Shown here: positions 59,211-64,000 of the stretch, one piece after another
Layout: each line of letters starts with the position of its first letter
Numbering within the stretch: position 1 is the first letter of the stretch
Source of the DNA: Anseranas semipalmata
Lineage: Eukaryota > Chordata > Aves > Anseriformes > Anseranatidae
Assembly: GCA_013399115.1 (NCBI GenBank)
Contig: VXAA01002967.1
Span: forward strand, 379,429 to 443,428
Direction of reading: 5' to 3'
DNA: 64,000 nucleotides
Translations under genes and position numbers: made by a program
Notes under the pieces: model-generated
Database searches by the model: none
What the model was told of the DNA's origin: nothing
Seen by the model: the letters and a program-made list of their open reading frames with translations, nothing else

Positions 59211-61702
59211 ATGTTTATAGGCCTATATATACTTATATGTTCTCATATAATTTCATATGTTTATATTCATGCATCTGTGTGTATTTATACTCATTTGACA
59301 GTTCCCCTTCCCAATAGTTCCTGAAAAAACATAAAACTTGCTTCCATTGATCCTATGATCCACTTTAATAGCAGCTGCTGCCAAGCACAATTGGAGGGTA
59401 CGGGTAGGAATATTTCCAGTGATATAAATACAGATATTTACAAGAATACAGCGAGGCTTTATCTGCTTCCTCCCCCCTCTCTTCAAAGCCTCCATGAAGC
59501 TCATTTCTCACAGTGGAGCTTCCAGGTGACTGGAGAGAAATGGTTCAAAGCCTATTAATATAATATGCACAATTAACGGGTGTTTATGGGATTCTTTGAA
59601 CATCGATGTCAAGAATTTTGTAAAGAGTTTACATACAAAACTTAAAAATGGGAAGCTAAACCTGAAAGTCTGAATCCATATCTAAGTCCTAGTGTGAGAT
59701 TTTTAAAAATACTTTCCAAATGACATAGGAAATACACATGCTGACTACAGTGCAGTTTGTGAAAATACCATGCTTTGGCACCTAAATCCTAATGTACAAA
59801 TAATGCTTTGGCATTACAGGAGCAGTCTACAAAATATGCTGAGCACTAAAAATATATCTGAAGTAGAATGATGAGGACAGACTGCTAATAGAGAATAATA
59901 TTTGTAAAAGTTTTTAAGTGGAAATGATCTGAAACATTATGTCATATCTTTGAAAGAAATTTATAATATGACAGGCTATTGAAGTTCACGTCAAAAAAAA
60001 TCATTATTAACTAGATTATCCAGAATAACTATTTTAGTCTATTTCTAGATTCAAATTTGAATCTTGCTCAGATAAATTAAATGTACAATTTCAAATTTAA
60101 ACTTCACTTTTGAGAATACCACTTTGGTCCCTGAATCCTTATATCCTCCTGAACGTATGACTCCTACTTGGGAACATGTAACTTTTTTTAATGTTAGGTT
60201 ATTTTAAAGTACTGCACAGTTTTGGCTGCTTGATTTTGTAGCTACCACTGAAGAAAGAAATCAGGCCTCCAGACACTTCTGCAAGTGCTTTTTGAATACC
60301 TGTGTCCAGGCTGGATTGCTCAGGAGAGCTCGCCTTCCAGCCTTGGGGAAAAAGCCTTCCAGCTGGCTGAGAAGGCAGTCTCCTCTCTCTATGGCTTTCT
60401 TCCTCTGCTGGCACCACTTTCAGCTTCTCTTTGCTTGAAATAGGCAACCACATGATTTCGATGTTGCATTGAAAAAGGGTGATTGAAGTTACTGTGCTAA
60501 ACTTTCAGGGCCAAGCTTTGCTGCCCATCCTTGGTCAAAAAACCAACAGACAGCTACACACATTTGCAGCAGTGTGATGTGCAGCACGGGGCCTTTTGTG
60601 ATTTGGGGATGTAAGAGACACAGTTTAGTGGGGAAAAATTCCAGTCGTCTTGCAGTTGGAATATTTACTAAAAATATGCATCAACATACAAAGGAATACA
60701 CAATAATAGGTAAAGGAAATAATGATGTATTGGTGGGAATGGCAAATTCCCTCCTTGAAGCAGACTAGAAGCTTCATTAACTATGACAGGAAGGAATTAC
60801 TCTGCGCTGATCTTAACAGAAAATGTACCCTACTTTGAACATTAACTTTCAACAAAGCCTTTTTTTAAAAGCGGTGTGTACAGGAGAAAATGCTTGGACT
60901 TATATTCTCTGTGCTTTAGATTCTGTATCTTCATGAAAGTGCATTAAAATAACAGTGAGATCTACTGGAATCCCAGAAGCAGTACTAATATTACTAGAAA
61001 AATGATCCTCTAAGGATATTCTAAAGTCAATTTTTGCAGGGACGCGTAAGATCCTTTAACAGACCAATTGATGTAACTGGAAAAATTAGCTACTATGAAT
61101 TAAGTGCTATGAGTTTAATGTGATCATGTTAATTGACAATCTGAGGAAAAAGGTGTCTGTTATCTATAGAGCTGGGGAAAGAGAACTTAGCAATGGAAAA
61201 GGCAGCAGTGTTTCCCTGTCTCGTTATAGGACAAGGAAAGGAACACTTATTTATTGCCTGTGGAAGGCCAAGTGTTTAGCTGGATGCAGAAGGACTCTCT
61301 AGGACATTTTCCCAAAAACAGAGGAGCAAACAGAGGAACATGACCACAGTTCATTACCCTCCACTGGAAGTGTGAATAGGCAAACACACTCCTGGCTCTT
61401 CCTCAAACACCATGGAGTAGCCTGCCCCAAAGGGCATCTTGTAAGTGTGCCTCGTAGTAGCCATAATGTGACCAGCAGTGGATCTGTTTAAAGGACGAGA
61501 GAAAGTGCAAGAAAATTCCCCATCACCATGCAGTGCCAAGCCCAAATCTGGTCCTTAATAGGCAAGCAGAGGTGAAGACTGCTTGAAGATCAAAAACACT
61601 CCTGCTCCCCAGAACCTTGTCAGATTCTTCTCATTTCAGAACCTTCTCATTTCTCCTCCCATTCTAGTATCACAAGAATGAGTGAGTTTCCCAGATTACA
61701 GA

Positions 61703-61719
61703 NNNNNNNNNNNNNNNNN
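61703..61719. other. Assembly gap (17 N) joined to poly(T)
   Basis: Seventeen N are followed directly by 37 T, so the gap probably represents more homopolymer of uncertain length. Confidence 1.

Positions 61720-61756
<37 letters not shown>
61720..61756. repeat. Poly(T) tract, 37 bases
   Basis: Uninterrupted T after the gap. A second run of 15 T is at 61788-61802. On the minus strand this would be a long poly(A), but the sequence preceding it there is not a recognisable retrocopy. Confidence 0.95.
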
Positions 61757-61760
<4 letters not shown>

Positions 61761-62048
61761 AGTAAAAGAAACAGATCAGTTGTGGGATTTTTTTTTTTTT
61801 TTCAAACTGCATTTAAACCAAAACCAGCAGCTCAGTCCAGAGCTAGCATTCACTACTCTTCCTGTCCTGAAAAGAACCTTTGGGGAGTATCTTGGCAGAA
61901 GCTTTGTTTGAAACCTCCTAGAAAAACAAGTCTGAGTGGGATCATTTCTACAATCTATCACTGCTCTGAGCATTTGGACCAAAGTGTGTAAAAACAGGAT
62001 ATAAAGCTAACTATCAATATCTTCACCATCTTTCCACTTTCCTCAATG

Positions 62049-62075
62049 AAAACAAACAAACAAACAAACAAAAAC
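62049..62075. repeat. (AAAC)n microsatellite
   Basis: About six AAAC units. Confidence 0.95.
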
Positions 62076-63309
62076 CCTACAGTTGACACTGGTCAAGTGA
62101 AATGCTGTTTTCAGTCTTACACACTTTATTATAATTTCAGATAAACAAGGCACCAGAAGTATCTGTTTGTTTCTGTTTTGCAAGGTACTAATTGCAACAG
62201 CCAAGGTTAAAAGGTTTAGACAGCTTCCTTCCTTCTCTTTTGCAGTCAACAATATTTAAGAAAGAAAAAAATACTGACTCAGAAGAAAAATAATTTGGTT
62301 CATCTTAAAGACACAAACCAAATTCGAAATACAAATGTGACAAATACTTGTTAAGATTTGATCTTATGAAACTCTAGGTATTTTAATCTCGTTAATCACA
62401 GAAAATCCACCAGAAAGAATGAGTTAAGATTGCTATTCATCAGTGAAAAAATACATGAAAGAAGTACCTGGACTTTGCAACTAGAGATACTGTACATAAT
62501 TTGAAGATCAGGCTTTTCTTTCCAAACTCAGTCATTTTATACAAAAATGGAATCAATTTTTCACCAGTTCCAGGAAATATCTTAGAGATCCTTCCCTACT
62601 CTAGGCTATTACCACAGGTTGCCTCGAGGCATTTCTTTCCTCTACAGCCTCTTACAGCCTGTAACTCTCTTCTAACATACAAAAACTAAATTGCAGTAAA
62701 ACTGCATCACCCTGTCACTGGTTTGAAATCCCTGGGAAAATTGTGATGGTTTTAATGGGACTGTGTAATTTAAATTATTTAAAGTTTAAAATGTCTTTTT
62801 TTTTTTTAACAATATACAGAAACTATACACCTAATTACTCACAAAACCGTAATAATCACTATAAAAATGTCAGCATTTACCAACTATTAGCATACGTATA
62901 TATAGCCCATTATTTAAAGATAGGGAAATTCTGTATGTTACAGCACAGCCTACCGGACTGCTAAATACCTTTTTTTTAATGTAGTTCAGTGTCTTTAGGG
63001 GATTCTGTAAAACATGCATACCCTACAGTAGGACAGCCAACATAAAAAAGTAACAGTGGGTTAAAATTAATTGCCTGACATATGAACTAAACTAGTTGAA
63101 CAACGAAGTAAATCCTTCAATGCTCCACTGAGCAGCAGTGAGGTGCATGCCTGCCAAAATCCCCCAAACACTGACTTAACTCATTGAATATGCAGCCATG
63201 AATCTTGAATCTCTTGCCCTTTCCCCAGCATATTTTTTCCACATTTCTTTTCCTATCCATTTGTATCCCTAGCAGAAAGTATAAATTACACTAGCACAGA
63301 GAAGCTCAC

Positions 63310-63328
63310 AAAGAAAGAAAGAAAGAAA
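63310..63328. repeat. (GAAA)n microsatellite
   Basis: Four to five GAAA units, purine-only. Confidence 0.9.
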
Positions 63329-63761
63329 CCACCAAAACAAACCCAGCCCCACAGGCTGCCTTGAATATAGCTGAATTTCCTCTCTGGCTGTCCAGGCTTA
63401 TTGATCAGAGACTTGAACTTTTCACCCCGTTAGCAGAACAGGCTTTCTGATCATCAGAGTGTAATGCTTGTCTGCTCACAGAGGCTTCTGCCTGCGGGTA
63501 TGGTAATAACTGACATCCATCAAGTACTGCTTTTCCCATTAATTTTTGGACGCTTTAAATTAGAAGACTACTGGGATTACACAGTCATTCTTGGTTCCTA
63601 ATAATCCAATTTATACAGACGGTGTAAGTGTAGAATTCAGACCTTCTCAACCAATGTTAATGAGACGGTGACCTCACGACGTGTACCTGAGTCTCACGAG
63701 CCAGAGGACACAAGCCACTGAGTTCAGAGCAGCAGTGTCTTGAGGTTACTTTAGTGTGCAA

Positions 63762-63791
63762 GTACCCAGAAAGCACGTACCCAGAAACCAG
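63762..63791. repeat. 15-bp imperfect tandem repeat
   Basis: GTACCCAGAAAGCAC is followed at once by GTACCCAGAAACCAG: 13 of 15 bases shared. Confidence 0.9.
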
Positions 63792-64000
63792 TGGGTCTGA
63801 GTCAGCCTCACAAGCCAGACGCACTGAACTGGCAACTTCTCAGGAGCATTCCTCCTGCCATCAGCCAAGTGCGGTTCTGTAACACAGACCTTGCAAAGGC
63901 CAGACTTCTCACTGTACCGCCTATTTAGAGTTATTGAGTCAGAAATATCACAGAGACCTGGACAGAGACAGAACACCAGAAAAGTGCAGTCTCCACTAGA

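Larger units (their letters stand above)
55704..61702. other. Unique AT-rich DNA, no supported gene
   Basis: No mobile element or CpG island. A short frame at 57279-57560 has a secretory-looking N-terminus. Minus-strand frames at 60199-60453 and 61354-61545 look mildly protein-like but lack adequate splice support. (CA)n lies at 59196-59210. Confidence 0.5.
62076..64000. other. Unique DNA to the window end
   Basis: No gene supported. It contains (GAAA)4 at 63310-63328 and a 15-bp imperfect tandem at 63762-63791. The last 400 bases are somewhat richer in GC, without a CpG cluster. Confidence 0.55.

Noticed and set aside
1..64000. CRISPR arrays, tRNA or rRNA genes, LTR retrotransposons or endogenous retroviruses, and prokaryotic operons
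   Set aside because: None seen. There are no spaced identical repeats, no cloverleaf-like sequences recognised, no paired LTRs, and no gag/pol-like frames apart from the CR1 reverse transcriptase.

Overview
The window looks like non-coding vertebrate nuclear DNA, most likely avian. The best evidence is interspersed CR1 (chicken repeat 1) LINE copies with the characteristic 3' tail of short ATTCTGTG-type repeats. Other support is low overall repeat density, AT-rich single-copy DNA between short microsatellites, CpG depletion broken by discrete CpG islands, and assembly gaps at homopolymers and in a GC-rich island. There are no operons, ribosome binding sites, CRISPR arrays, phage genes or other prokaryotic features. 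I do not recognise any protein-coding gene. Nearly all ATG-to-stop frames are the length expected by chance in AT-rich DNA. A different sauropsid is possible; species and chromosome cannot be told from the sequence.

Layout. 1-5.4 kb: unique AT-rich DNA with a 3'-terminal CR1 fragment on the minus strand (about 2716-2984), which ends in an 11-bp foldback. 5.4-6.9 kb: a cluster of transcription-factor motifs, including a perfect RFX X-box, followed by a possible 61-codon exon. 6.9-27.7 kb: mostly featureless, with microsatellites, an old CR1/L3-like relic near 24.9 kb and a CR1 3' scrap near 25.85 kb. 27.77-28.16 kb: a CpG island, probably a promoter, holding a 132-codon frame with a good Kozak context. 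29.385-29.424 kb: a small gap beside a C homopolymer. 33.1-33.7 kb: a 5'-truncated but well-preserved CR1, plus strand. 37.95-38.31 kb: a possible terminal exon with AATAAA. 45-47.5 kb: the main CpG-island domain, interrupted by a 973-bp gap whose right edge is a GC-box/G-quadruplex motif. 51.09-52.22 kb: a longer, older, broken CR1, plus strand. 55.64-55.70 kb: an (AAAGG)13 array. 61.70-61.76 kb: a gap joined to a 37-T run. The rest is unique DNA with no supported feature.

No cooperating set of genes is visible. The most plausible biology is two promoter-type CpG islands, one candidate enhancer and a few possible exons of unidentified transcripts. All exon calls are inferences from splice-site and open-frame inspection and carry low confidence. 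I found no evidence for an undescribed system; the nearest to a lead is the unsequenced centre of the 45-47.5 kb island, which could hide a first exon.
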